From positions 1 through 64,000 of the forward strand of contig CAILLK010000127.1 of the NCBI GenBank assembly GCA_903835005.1: a DNA stretch of 64,000 nt, read 5' to 3'. Origin of the DNA: an uncultured Bacteroidota bacterium (GTDB lineage: Bacteria > Bacteroidota > Bacteroidia > Chitinophagales > Chitinophagaceae). The notes below the pieces were generated by a model. The model did no database searches. It was given only the letters and a program-made list of their open reading frames with translations, and was not told the DNA's origin. How positions within the stretch are numbered: position 1 is the stretch's first letter; each line of letters begins with the position of its first letter. Made by a program: the position numbers and the translations under genes. This document shows, piece after piece, positions 52,148 through 59,884 of the stretch.

Positions 52148-53005
52148 ATGAAAAAAAATTCATTAATATTGGTAGCAGCTGCTGCTCTGATTTATATTAC
52201 GCTTTCCAGCGATATAGATGGCGCTGCTCATCATGGACATGGAGATGTTACCGGAGCCCCATCAGGAGTGGCTGGCCATTGCCAGACAAGCAGTTGCCAT
52301 GGAAGTAATAATGTATTGACAGTCGTTAAGCTTCAGGTCTTGGATTCATCATCAATGCTTCCGGTAACTAATTATAATCCGGGCCAGACCTACCTGGTTA
52401 CACTGAACGGAGATGCAACGGCAGTTTCTACCAATCTTCCCGGATTTGGATTTATGGTATCGGCTGTATCTGGCAGCCATACATATTCCGGAACATATAG
52501 TATCCCAACGGCATTGGCAAGTTATATACATACTTATCCCTGCGGAGGTACAACGGTGGTGGAACATTCAATAACGTTGAGGCAAATAACTACCGGGACG
52601 AATACTTATGCCACACAATTTTACTGGACAGCGCCCACAGGTACAAGCGACAGTGTATCGTTCTTTTCTCTGTTGAATGCAGTAAACGGAAACAGTGCGA
52701 GCTCAGGTGACTACCCGAATGCGGCACCCGTAGTAACCATATATCAAAATGTAACAACATCCGTGGCTCCCACTCAATCGGCCGGTAATGAAATAGCTGT
52801 TTACCCTAACCCTGCAAGGAACCAGATTAATATAGCATATAACGAAAAAATAACCGACATTGCAATTCTGAATTTTTTGGGGCAAACAGTTTATTGTTCA
52901 AAGAATAATTCAGTAAACCCTGCTATTAAAATAAGTGATCTGCCATCCGGCCTTTATTATGTATTAATAAATAATCGTGTTTCTGCGAAGTTTTTGAAGG
53001 ACTGA
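52148..53005 (+). CDS. T9SS-secreted choice-of-anchor V protein, copy 1 (CX4CH)
   Basis: 285 aa. Signal peptide, then a Gly/His-rich lead (GAAHHGHGDVTGAP) and GHCQTSSCHGSN, a CX4CH motif at about residues 43-49. The reeler-like beta domain follows (VVKLQVLDSSSMLPVTNYNPGQTYLVTLNG, GFGFMVSAVSG, QFYWTAPTGTSDSVSFFSLLNAVNG) and a T9SS sorting domain ends the protein (AVYPNPARNQINIAY, GLYYVLINNRVSAKFLKD). The C-terminal part differs from copies 2-4, so it is the most distant member of the array. Predicted surface or secreted. CXnCH could bind haem or a metal, but only classical CXXCH is known to carry haem c. Confidence 0.85.
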   Translation: MKKNSLILVAAAALIYITLSSDIDGAAHHGHGDVTGAPSGVAGHCQTSSCHGSNNVLTVVKLQVLDSSSMLPVTNYNPGQTYLVTLNGDATAVSTNLPGFGFMVSAVSGSHTYSGTYSIPTALASYIHTYPCGGTTVVEHSITLRQITTGTNTYATQFYWTAPTGTSDSVSFFSLLNAVNGNSASSGDYPNAAPVVTIYQNVTTSVAPTQSAGNEIAVYPNPARNQINIAYNEKITDIAILNFLGQTVYCSKNNSVNPAIKISDLPSGLYYVLINNRVSAKFLKD

Positions 53006-53069
53006 TTAGGGTATCCAGGCTGACTAAGAATAATCAGGTATTTTTAATAAAACAGGATAAAAGTTGATT

Positions 53070-53098
53070 GGGCCAATTTGTAATTGGCCCTTTCGTAA
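53070..53098 (+). terminator. Terminator of choice-of-anchor V copy 1
   Basis: GGGCCAAT (53070-53077), loop TTTGTA-like 5 nt, ATTGGCCC (53083-53090), then TTTCGTAATTTT. Perfect 8-bp stem with a short T run. Confidence 0.72.
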
Positions 53099-53354
53099 TT
53101 TTAGAATTATAAATATTAATAATGCATCTGCGTCTAACGGACTGGTGGAAATCGAATTCTTTCTTTTGTACAGATATGTGCTCTTACTCCTAATCCTGCT
53201 CCCCTGAGTGGTTTTTAGAATAATTTCGACAACAAAAATAAAGTTTGGCCTGGTTTTTGCTGCAAACTATTCGGTTGCAGTTTTTCCCGGTTCAGCAGCT
53301 GCAAAAGAGGGCCTGTAAGGTTTGTTGCCGGGTATGGTTTTTTATTAACTTAAT

Positions 53355-53386
53355 TTTGGTTCTATTTATTTAAGTACCTACATTTG
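53355..53386 (+). promoter_or_regulatory. Consensus promoter TTTG-N20-TACATTTG of copy 2
   Basis: TTTG at 53355-53358, exactly 20 nt, TACATTTG at 53379-53386. Leader to the ATG at 53441 is about 50 nt. Confidence 0.78.
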
Positions 53387-53440
53387 ATTTTTGCCAAATA
53401 TTCAATAACTATTTCATAAACAACAAAAACCACACAAAAA

Positions 53441-54352
53441 ATGAAGAAAAGAATTTTACTATTTACCATTGCTGCAGGTATGTGTACCCTTACTTTAAGC
53501 AGTTACCTTGCCGGTCCTGCATCTATGGGTTATGACTGCACCGGAGCTGAATCAGCAGGTACAGGTGCTTTTACTAACCCTACAGGCTGCACAATAGGAT
53601 CTGGATGCCACTCATCTTCTGCCACTACAACAATTACTGCAGGCATAGAGCTTGACTCTGCCGGTATAGCAACTACTCACTACAGGCCCGGAGTAACATA
53701 CACCATAAAACTTACCGGAACTAACGGAACGGCGACATCTTATCCGGATTATGGTTTCCAGATTGCTGTTCTAAAAGGAACTGCATCAGCTGGAACAAAT
53801 ACTGATGCCGGAGCCTTTGCTACAACTAGTCTGCCCACAAATACACATATTCAGGCTCCGGGCGCACATACAGCTTTAACTATTGCAGAACATAGTACGG
53901 CGCTTGCTGTTACCGGTACAACCTTTACACAATCCTTTGTATGGACTGCCCCTTCGACAAACGTTGGCAGCATATCTATATGGGCAGGAGTTAATTTTAC
54001 AAATGGTAGTACTATAAATTATTCTGGTGATCAGTGGAATACTAATCATGTTACTATTGCTGTTTGGCCCTCAGTTACAAGCGTCTCCAGTGTTATAACT
54101 GATCTTTCTGTAACTGCCTTCCCTAACCCGGCAATATCCAACTTCAACTTGCAGCTTGAGAATGCTCAGCAAGGCATTTACACACTGCAAATATTCAACA
54201 TGAACGGAAGTGTTATTACCAGCCAGAATGTAGCAGTAAATAATGCTATAGAAACTGCAAGCATAAATACCAGCAACTGGCCCGCAGGGTTGTATAATGT
54301 AGTTGTTGAAAAAGATGGTAATAAGAAGAGTTTGATTGTGGTGAAGCAATAA
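53441..54352 (+). CDS. T9SS-secreted choice-of-anchor V protein, copy 2 (CX5CH)
   Basis: 303 aa. Begins MKKRILLFTIAAG, shared with copy 3 (MKKRILLFTLVAG). The family core GYDCTGAESAGTGAFTNPTG is followed by CTIGSGCH (CX5CH), then GIELDSAGIATTHYRPGVTYTIKLTG, YGFQIAVLKGT, TIAEHSTALAVTGTTFTQSFVWTAP, and a T9SS domain (AFPNPAISNFNLQLENAQQG, NGSVITSQNVAVNNAIETA, GLYNVVVEKDGNKKSLIVVKQ). The C-terminal ~75 residues are nearly the same in copies 2, 3 and 4. Own promoter and terminator, so monocistronic. Confidence 0.87.
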   Translation: MKKRILLFTIAAGMCTLTLSSYLAGPASMGYDCTGAESAGTGAFTNPTGCTIGSGCHSSSATTTITAGIELDSAGIATTHYRPGVTYTIKLTGTNGTATSYPDYGFQIAVLKGTASAGTNTDAGAFATTSLPTNTHIQAPGAHTALTIAEHSTALAVTGTTFTQSFVWTAPSTNVGSISIWAGVNFTNGSTINYSGDQWNTNHVTIAVWPSVTSVSSVITDLSVTAFPNPAISNFNLQLENAQQGIYTLQIFNMNGSVITSQNVAVNNAIETASINTSNWPAGLYNVVVEKDGNKKSLIVVKQ

Positions 54353-54370
54353 TTATAATAAACATTAATC

Positions 54371-54406
54371 AAATGCCATTCGGATTAGCCGGGTGGCATT
54401 TTTTAT
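54371..54406 (+). terminator. Terminator of copy 2
   Basis: AAATGCCA (54371-54378), 15-nt loop, TGGCATTTTTT (from 54394). 8-bp stem with T run. Confidence 0.75.
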
Positions 54407-54451
54407 TGTATGATTGGTTGTTTAAGTAAAAGGGGATAAGATGGTCCTGAA

Positions 54452-54483
54452 TTTGTTTATTTTTATGAATGTACCTACATTCG
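54452..54483 (+). promoter_or_regulatory. Promoter TTTG-N20-TACATTCG of copy 3
   Basis: TTTG at 54452-54455, exactly 20 nt, TACATTCG (one mismatch) at 54476-54483. The stretch GTACCTACATT is shared with the copy 2 promoter, showing that promoter and gene were duplicated together. Confidence 0.7.
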
Positions 54484-54532
54484 CATTTCTCGAATTTATT
54501 AAAAATCAATTTTTTAGCATTCAAAAAGTTTT

Positions 54533-55450
54533 ATGAAGAAAAGAATTTTACTATTTACATTAGTTGCAGGATTGGGATCTGTGGTATTCAGCAGCTATCA
54601 TGGTGGGGCTGCAATAAGCGGTTATGACTGTACGGGTGCGGAATCGGCTGGCACAGGTATGCAGGCAAATCCCACGGGTTGTGCCGCATCGGGTAGTGGC
54701 TGCCACGCTACATCTGCTACTACAGGAATTACAGTTGCAATGGAGCTGGATTCGGCAGGAACTCCTACTACCTACTGGAAGGCAGGCCATACCTATACGG
54801 TTAAAATCACAGGTACCAATACTACAGGCAATACATTGCCAAAGTATGGTTTCCAGATAGCTGCTCTTAAAGGAACCACTTCTGCTGCTACGGAACATGA
54901 TGCAGGCACCTTGTCAGGTGCACCGGCAGGTACCCATATCACGGCAGCAGTGGCACCCTATACTTATGTGCAGTTAAGCATTGCTGAGCAAAGCTCGGCT
55001 ATTGCACTCAGCGGTACTTCATTTACTCAGTCGTTCACCTGGACAGCACCTGCTGCCGGTACAGGCAGTGTGTCATTCTGGGGTGCAGCTAATTTTGTAA
55101 ATGGCAACGGTGTTCAGGATGCGGGCGATCTGTGGAATACCACCCATATCACGGCAACAGAAATTGTATCGAATGCCGGCGTAGCAAGCATTGGTAATGA
55201 ATTGACCATAAAAGTTTACCCTAATCCGGCAACAACCAGTTGTAATCTGCAACTGCTCAATGCAGAGCCGGGAACTTATGCACTGCAGATCTTCAGTATG
55301 AACGGGAGTGCAGTAATCACCAGGCCCATTGAGGTGAACAATGCCATAGAATCTGCCGGCATTAATACCAGCAACTGGGCCAGCGGATTGTATAATGTGG
55401 TAATAGAAAAAGACGGTAATAAGAAGAGCCTGATTATTGTGAAACAATAA
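54533..55450 (+). CDS. T9SS-secreted choice-of-anchor V protein, copy 3 (CX6CH)
   Basis: 305 aa. GYDCTGAESAGTGMQANPTG leads into CAASGSGCH (CX6CH). Domain as in copy 2: MELDSAGTPTTYWKAGHTYTVKITG, YGFQIAALKGTTS, SIAEQSSAIALSGTSFTQSFTWTAP, SFWGAANFVNGNG. T9SS domain: KVYPNPATTSCNLQLLNAEPG, GLYNVVIEKDGNKKSLIIVKQ. The closest relative in the window is copy 2, so these two are probably the youngest duplication. Own promoter and terminator. Confidence 0.87.
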   Translation: MKKRILLFTLVAGLGSVVFSSYHGGAAISGYDCTGAESAGTGMQANPTGCAASGSGCHATSATTGITVAMELDSAGTPTTYWKAGHTYTVKITGTNTTGNTLPKYGFQIAALKGTTSAATEHDAGTLSGAPAGTHITAAVAPYTYVQLSIAEQSSAIALSGTSFTQSFTWTAPAAGTGSVSFWGAANFVNGNGVQDAGDLWNTTHITATEIVSNAGVASIGNELTIKVYPNPATTSCNLQLLNAEPGTYALQIFSMNGSAVITRPIEVNNAIESAGINTSNWASGLYNVVIEKDGNKKSLIIVKQ

Positions 55451-55471
55451 CCATAGTAAGTAATATTTGAC

Positions 55472-55507
55472 TGCCATCCTTTGGAAAAAGGGTGGCATTT
55501 TTTTTGC
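55472..55507 (+). terminator. Terminator of copy 3
   Basis: TGCCATCC and GGGTGGCA pair (one G-U) around an ~10-nt loop, followed by a run of eight or more T residues. Confidence 0.8.
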
Positions 55508-55656
55508 AGGGCGCAGCCTCGATCTAATAATTTAGTTACCTAAACTTAATTCAACGGTAACGCCTGCTTTTTTTGATGTATCTACTTTTACCGATGAAAT
55601 TATACGCACAAAAAAGTTAAAAACGAATCCTGTAGTAACCAAAACTAATACATACG

Positions 55657-56541
55657 ATGAAGAAAAAAGCTTTACTTCTCCCTATACTTGCAGGATTGGC
55701 CTATGTGCTTTTCTCCAGCTATGCAAGCGGCCCCGCCTATTATGGTATCAACCGTACAGGCTCACAATCAACAGTTACCAATTGCAGCGGCTCTGTGAGT
55801 GGCACCGGCTGCCACGGCGCCGGTACCGGCACAAGCGTATTGCTGACAGTAGATTCGGGCGCCACTACCACTGCCACTACCCACTACATACCTGGGTATA
55901 CCTATACCATCAAAATACATGGCACAAATACTGCCTCATTGCCTGATTTCGGCTGGGAACTTTCAACAGTGAGCGGCACAGGCTCAGGGCAGGTGCAGGC
56001 AGGGGCATTTTCCACTACTATACCGACTCATACTTATGTGGACTCGTGCGCCGGTACAGGGTTGCATATATTTGAGCAAGGAGCTCCATGGCTGGGTGCT
56101 CCGGCCGGAACCTACGATGTAGCGGTGCAATGGACAGCGCCGGCAACAAATGTGGGAAATATTACCTTATACTGCACGCTTAATGCTGTTGTTGGTACCT
56201 CGGGTTCCGTATCGGCATCAGATGCATCAGGCAATACTTCTCTGGTACTTACACCAATTACTTCTGCATCTGTTGTCTCTGCCGTAAGCGAAACCGGCTT
56301 GAGCGCCTACCCGAATCCGGTTACCGGCAATTTCAACATGCAACTGGATAATGCCCAATCTGGAACATATACTATACAGATATTCAATATGATTGGAAGT
56401 GTAATCACTACACAGAATATTGAGGTTAACAATGCCATTGAATCAGCCACCATTAATACTAGCAACTGGGCCAGCGGGTTATATAACGTGGTTATAGAAA
56501 AGGACGGTAATAAGAAGAGCGTGCTTGTAGTGAAACAATAA
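55657..56541 (+). CDS. T9SS-secreted choice-of-anchor V protein, copy 4 (CX8CH)
   Basis: 294 aa. The Cys spacing is longest here: CSGSVSGTGCH (CX8CH). The N-terminus keeps GPAYYGINRTGSQSTVTN; the core (VLLTVDSGATTTATTHYIPGYTYTIKIHG, FGWELSTVSGTGSGQ, APAGTYDVAVQWTAPATNVGNITLYCTLNAVVG) has diverged from copies 2 and 3. The T9SS domain (AYPNPVTGNFNMQLDNAQSG, GLYNVVIEKDGNKKSVLVVKQ) is almost unchanged. The promoter region keeps TTACCTAAACTTA, a decayed version of the copy 2/3 box. Own terminator. Cargo of T9SS, function unknown. Confidence 0.86.
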   Translation: MKKKALLLPILAGLAYVLFSSYASGPAYYGINRTGSQSTVTNCSGSVSGTGCHGAGTGTSVLLTVDSGATTTATTHYIPGYTYTIKIHGTNTASLPDFGWELSTVSGTGSGQVQAGAFSTTIPTHTYVDSCAGTGLHIFEQGAPWLGAPAGTYDVAVQWTAPATNVGNITLYCTLNAVVGTSGSVSASDASGNTSLVLTPITSASVVSAVSETGLSAYPNPVTGNFNMQLDNAQSGTYTIQIFNMIGSVITTQNIEVNNAIESATINTSNWASGLYNVVIEKDGNKKSVLVVKQ

Positions 56542-56565
56542 ATGTGTATTAAGCTGTATTATATA

Positions 56566-56599
56566 AAAAAGCCATCCACTATCTGGGATGGTTTTTTTA
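56566..56599 (+). terminator. Terminator of copy 4
   Basis: AAGCCATCC and GGATGGTT pair around an 8-nt loop (one G-U), followed by a T7 run. Confidence 0.8.
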
Positions 56600-56668
56600 T
56601 AAATTTTAATCTGTTGTTTGGTTATAAGAAAAATAGTGATTTACTTAGATGAAGCATAATTTGATTTC

Positions 56669-56974
56669 GTGAACATAATCCACTTCCTGGAGTCGCACAG
56701 CCTGCCTTGCCCATCAAAGGCATTGGTGCATTTCGATTGCCCGGGTTGTGGTATGCAGCGCAGTTTTATTTATCTGCTCAAAGGCGACCTGGTGAAAAGC
56801 ATATCCATGCACCCGGCTACTATACCTACGCTGGGCCTGGTTGTTTTTGCTCTGTTACATTTTATTTTCAGGTTCAGTAAGGGAGCAAAAATTATCGTTA
56901 TACTACAGTTGTCTGTTGCAATTATCACTATGGTTTTTTATATTTACAAAATTGTTACTCACAAAATTTTTTAA
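56669..56974 (+). CDS. DUF2752 membrane protein
   Basis: 101 aa starting at GTG 56669. The hallmark CPGCGMQRSFIYLLKGDLVKSISMHP (DUF2752: C-P-x-C-G-x-x-R) is followed by two TM helices (TIPTLGLVVFALLHFIF, IIVILQLSVAIITMVFYIYKIV). Conserved cysteines suggest metal or redox chemistry, but the family's function is unknown. It lies 3 nt before the CCC-motif gene, a pairing often seen in Bacteroidota, and directly downstream of the Cys-rich T9SS array. Confidence 0.88.
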   Translation: MNIIHFLESHSLPCPSKALVHFDCPGCGMQRSFIYLLKGDLVKSISMHPATIPTLGLVVFALLHFIFRFSKGAKIIVILQLSVAIITMVFYIYKIVTHKIF

Positions 56975-56977
56975 GTA

Positions 56978-57346
56978 ATGGAAAATCAAACAACAAACAG
57001 CTCTGTATTTGATAATAACGGCCCTCAGCAGAGTCTTCCCAATGCTACAGCCGTGCTGGTATTGGGTATTATATCTATTGTTGGCTGTTTTTGTTATGGC
57101 CTTGTGGGTACTATATGCGGTATTATAGCGCTGGTACTGGCATCGAAGGATAATGCCCGCTATATGGCCACACCGCACTTGTTCACTCCTGCATCTTACA
57201 GCAATCTGAGAGGCGGGCGTGTATGCGCTATTATCGGGTTGATCATCTCTTCGCTGTATCTTATTTTTGTGATTGTGATTATTGCTGCTATCGGGTTTGC
57301 CGGATTAAGCCATCCGCAGGATTTCTTTCAGCACCTCAATCATTAA
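56978..57346 (+). CDS. CCC-motif membrane protein (DUF4190-like)
   Basis: 122 aa with two hydrophobic hairpins (ATAVLVLGIISIVGCFCYGLVGTICGIIALVLAS, GRVCAIIGLIISSLYLIFVIVIIAAIGF) and spaced cysteines (GCFCYG, TICG) of the CCC-motif family. A polar N-terminus (ENQTTNSSVFDNNGPQQS) is cytoplasmic. It shares an operon with the DUF2752 gene. Role unknown; transport or assembly accessory is a guess. Confidence 0.8.
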   Translation: MENQTTNSSVFDNNGPQQSLPNATAVLVLGIISIVGCFCYGLVGTICGIIALVLASKDNARYMATPHLFTPASYSNLRGGRVCAIIGLIISSLYLIFVIVIIAAIGFAGLSHPQDFFQHLNH

Positions 57347-57365
57347 TCTGCTATAAAAATTGATA

Positions 57366-57412
57366 ACTTCATCTTTTGAAAAGCCACGACACCGGGCTTT
57401 TCAAAAGATGAG
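57366..57412. terminator. Bidirectional terminator overlapping the ubiA-family stop codon
   Basis: Perfect 16-bp stem: CATCTTTTGAAAAGCC (57370-57385) and GGCTTTTCAAAAGATG (57395-57410) around a 9-nt loop. The right arm contains the UbiA-family stop codon (57401-57403) and its last codons. It separates two convergent genes. Confidence 0.82.
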
Positions 57413-58225
57413 TATTATAGCGGCATATAGCAGCATCATTCCATCGGCCAGGCCCATATACCCGATTTCGGAGGGTTTCTTCCGGAGGTAAACAACTACA
57501 AGCCAGGTAATGATTGCAGTTGTCCATGCTGCTATCAGCCTTTCGGGTGCCGGGTGCCTGAAATATTGTACCGCATTGAGGGCGGCAAAAAAAAGCAAAG
57601 CAATATTTATGGTCAGATAACTGTTTCTGAGGCCCAGCTTGAGGGGCAGCGTATCAATGTTGTTGCGCATATCTGTGCGGATATCCCGGATATCGAATAC
57701 AATGCATAGGGCGAATATAAAAACAAACCGGTTGAGCAGTTCAAACGGATAATTTGTAAATGATTTGTTCCAGTACATCATGGGCAACAAGGCAGTGGCA
57801 ATGGTCCAGACGCCGGCCAGGACAAGTATTTTGAGCCAGCCATATTCGCGTAGCCGCTTTTTGTTTTTAAAGGGCAGGAAGGGTAGCGAATAAGAAAAGG
57901 TGAGCAAAGCCAGCCCAACTCCGAACCAGATGATGCGTAACGGAAGCCAGAAAACAGAAAGTAAAATCAATAGCGTGCCTGCAATGAAAAACAACCGGAA
58001 CCAGCTGCGGTAAGGCTGTGGGGTGGTTATCTTTCGGAAAAACAGGCGGGGGGCATTGTAAACCATCAAAGTGCCACCAAATATTGCCAGATGAAGGGGG
58101 CTTATCAGTGCAGGTAGGGTGTTATTAATGAAACGCTCGGTGGCCATACACAGGCCCGTGGCGCAGCAGGCAGTAAACAGGCTGGTGCATAAAAACAGGT
58201 CGGTAAAGCGGTGGAACAGTTTCAC
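57401..58225 (-). CDS. UbiA-family prenyltransferase-like membrane protein
   Basis: 274 aa with about eight TM helices. The second Asp-rich motif of the family is clear (FDIRDIRTDMRNNIDTLPLKLG, DxxxD type); the first is less obvious (around NAPRLF, where an NxxxDxxxD would be expected), so the enzyme may be divergent. Active members join an isoprenyl chain to an aromatic or chlorophyll-like acceptor. No quinone or haem biosynthesis genes are adjacent, so the substrate is open. Its coding end is part of the strong hairpin above. Confidence 0.78.
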   Translation of the reverse strand: MKLFHRFTDLFLCTSLFTACCATGLCMATERFINNTLPALISPLHLAIFGGTLMVYNAPRLFFRKITTPQPYRSWFRLFFIAGTLLILLSVFWLPLRIIWFGVGLALLTFSYSLPFLPFKNKKRLREYGWLKILVLAGVWTIATALLPMMYWNKSFTNYPFELLNRFVFIFALCIVFDIRDIRTDMRNNIDTLPLKLGLRNSYLTINIALLFFAALNAVQYFRHPAPERLIAAWTTAIITWLVVVYLRKKPSEIGYMGLADGMMLLYAAIILIF

Positions 58226-58354
58226 ATGGTAAAATTAGGTGTATCCACGCAAAAAGACGCTGTTATGCCCTGCAGCTATTAGTGGGTTGTTTATTTTTTT
58301 ACAGTGTGTACCGGGTTAAAGTCTGTATAAAAATAAAATTTTCCGGGTATTCTG

Positions 58355-59860
58355 CTACACCTGTTGACTGTTCAATTTCAGAATTTTATTTGTCCTGGCC
58401 CTGGTATCCCCGCACAGCGCTCCGTCCAGTCCAAGGTCATGGCCAAAAGCAGGGATCATTACCTTAAGTTTTTGCTGCCATTGTGGTGAGTTCATCTGGT
58501 CTTTAAAGCATTGGTTGAGCAGATCGAGCATGATGGCTACTGAGGTAGAAGCGCCGGGGGAAGCGCCAAGTAATGCAGCTATTGAACCATCGGAATGGCT
58601 TACTACTTCTGTTCCGAATTCCAGTATCCCGCCTTCTTTAGCATCTTTTTTGATTACCTGCACCCGTTGTCCGGCTACTACGAGTTCCCAGTCTTCCATT
58701 TTTGCATCAGGGAAAAATTCCTGCAAGGCGTGTATTCTGTCTTCCGGTTTCTGGAGTACCTGCTTAATGAGATATTCGGTAAGCGGAATATTATGGATGC
58801 CCGCGCCAAGCAGCGGAATCAGGTTATCGGAATGTATGGAACCCGGCAGGTCGAGCAATGAACCTTCCTTGAGGAATTTGGTACTGAAACCGGCAAATGG
58901 TCCGAACAGCAACTGTTTTTCGCCGTCTATAATCCGGGTGTCGAGGTGGGGAACCGACATGGGTGGCGTGCCTGTCCCGGCCTTGCCATAAACTTTGGCA
59001 TGATGCTGCTCTATAATCTCTTTATTATTGCATTTCAGCCATTGGCCGCTTACCGGAAAACCGGCAAATCCCTTGCCCTCGTTGATTTTAGATTTCTCGA
59101 GCAGGGGCAAAGAGCCTCCGCCGGCGCCTATAAATACAAATTTAGCCTTCACCTTCTTATGGGAGGAATCAGCTAGATTCTTCATCTCAATAATCCACTC
59201 GCCATGCTCCTGTTGCAGGTGATGCACTTCGTGCTGCAAAAAAAGAGCCACGCCATCTTTTGAAACTAAATGACTGAACAGGTTGCGGGTAAGCGCACCG
59301 AAATTTACATCGGTACCGGTTTCAATCCGCGTTGCCGCTATTTTTTGATTCACGTCCCGGCCTTTCATAATGAGCGGCACCCATTCCGAAAGTTGCCGGT
59401 GATCATCGGAATAAAGGATACCCTGAAACAGGGGGCTGGCCTGCATGGCTTCAAAGCGCTTTCTGAGGTAGGTTACATTTTCATCGCCCCACACCATGCT
59501 CATGTGCGGGCAGCTATTGATGAAATCACCAGGCTCGCAGAAATAGCCGTGCTCCACCATATAGGACCAGAATTGCCTGGATATTTCAAACTGGCCAGCT
59601 ATTTTTTCGGCTTTTGACACAGCTACCGATCCGTCGGGCATTTGGGGGGCATAGTTCAGTTCGCAAAAGCCGGAGTGGCCGGTTCCCGCATTGTTCCAGG
59701 CATCCGAACTTTCGCCCGCCACCTTATCCAGTCGTTCAAATATCTGAATAGTCAGTTCAGGCTGTAATTCCTTCAGCAATGCCCCGAGAGTGGCGCTCAT
59801 AATGCCGGCGCCTATCAGCGCCACATCGCATTCTTGTGCCGGAATGTTGTTATTGGTCAT
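58355..59860 (-). CDS. mqo: Malate:quinone oxidoreductase
   Basis: 501 aa from ATG 59860; the track start at 59884 is a TTG 1 nt after the upstream stop and lies outside the family pattern. FAD-dependent membrane-associated enzyme that oxidises malate to oxaloacetate and passes electrons to quinone. FAD motif DVALIGAGIMSATLGALL, GHSGFCELNYAPQMPDG, FVFIGAGGGSLPLLEKS, GKGFAGFPVSGQWL and LLGASPGASTSVAIMLDLL are the Mqo landmarks; full length. It forms an operon with the RraA-like gene upstream (24-nt gap). Confidence 0.96.
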   Translation of the reverse strand: MTNNNIPAQECDVALIGAGIMSATLGALLKELQPELTIQIFERLDKVAGESSDAWNNAGTGHSGFCELNYAPQMPDGSVAVSKAEKIAGQFEISRQFWSYMVEHGYFCEPGDFINSCPHMSMVWGDENVTYLRKRFEAMQASPLFQGILYSDDHRQLSEWVPLIMKGRDVNQKIAATRIETGTDVNFGALTRNLFSHLVSKDGVALFLQHEVHHLQQEHGEWIIEMKNLADSSHKKVKAKFVFIGAGGGSLPLLEKSKINEGKGFAGFPVSGQWLKCNNKEIIEQHHAKVYGKAGTGTPPMSVPHLDTRIIDGEKQLLFGPFAGFSTKFLKEGSLLDLPGSIHSDNLIPLLGAGIHNIPLTEYLIKQVLQKPEDRIHALQEFFPDAKMEDWELVVAGQRVQVIKKDAKEGGILEFGTEVVSHSDGSIAALLGASPGASTSVAIMLDLLNQCFKDQMNSPQWQQKLKVMIPAFGHDLGLDGALCGDTRARTNKILKLNSQQV

Positions 59861-59884
59861 AGTTATTACTTTTTGCTTTTGCAA

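Larger units (their letters stand above)
53006..53440. other. 435-nt intergenic region with terminator and consensus promoter
   Basis: Holds the terminator of copy 1 (53070-53094) and the promoter of copy 2 (53355-53386). I see no gene in it. Confidence 0.6.

Noticed and set aside
52148-56541. Calling the four paralogues c-type cytochromes
   Set aside because: None has CXXCH; the surrounding fold is the choice-of-anchor V beta domain with a T9SS tail.
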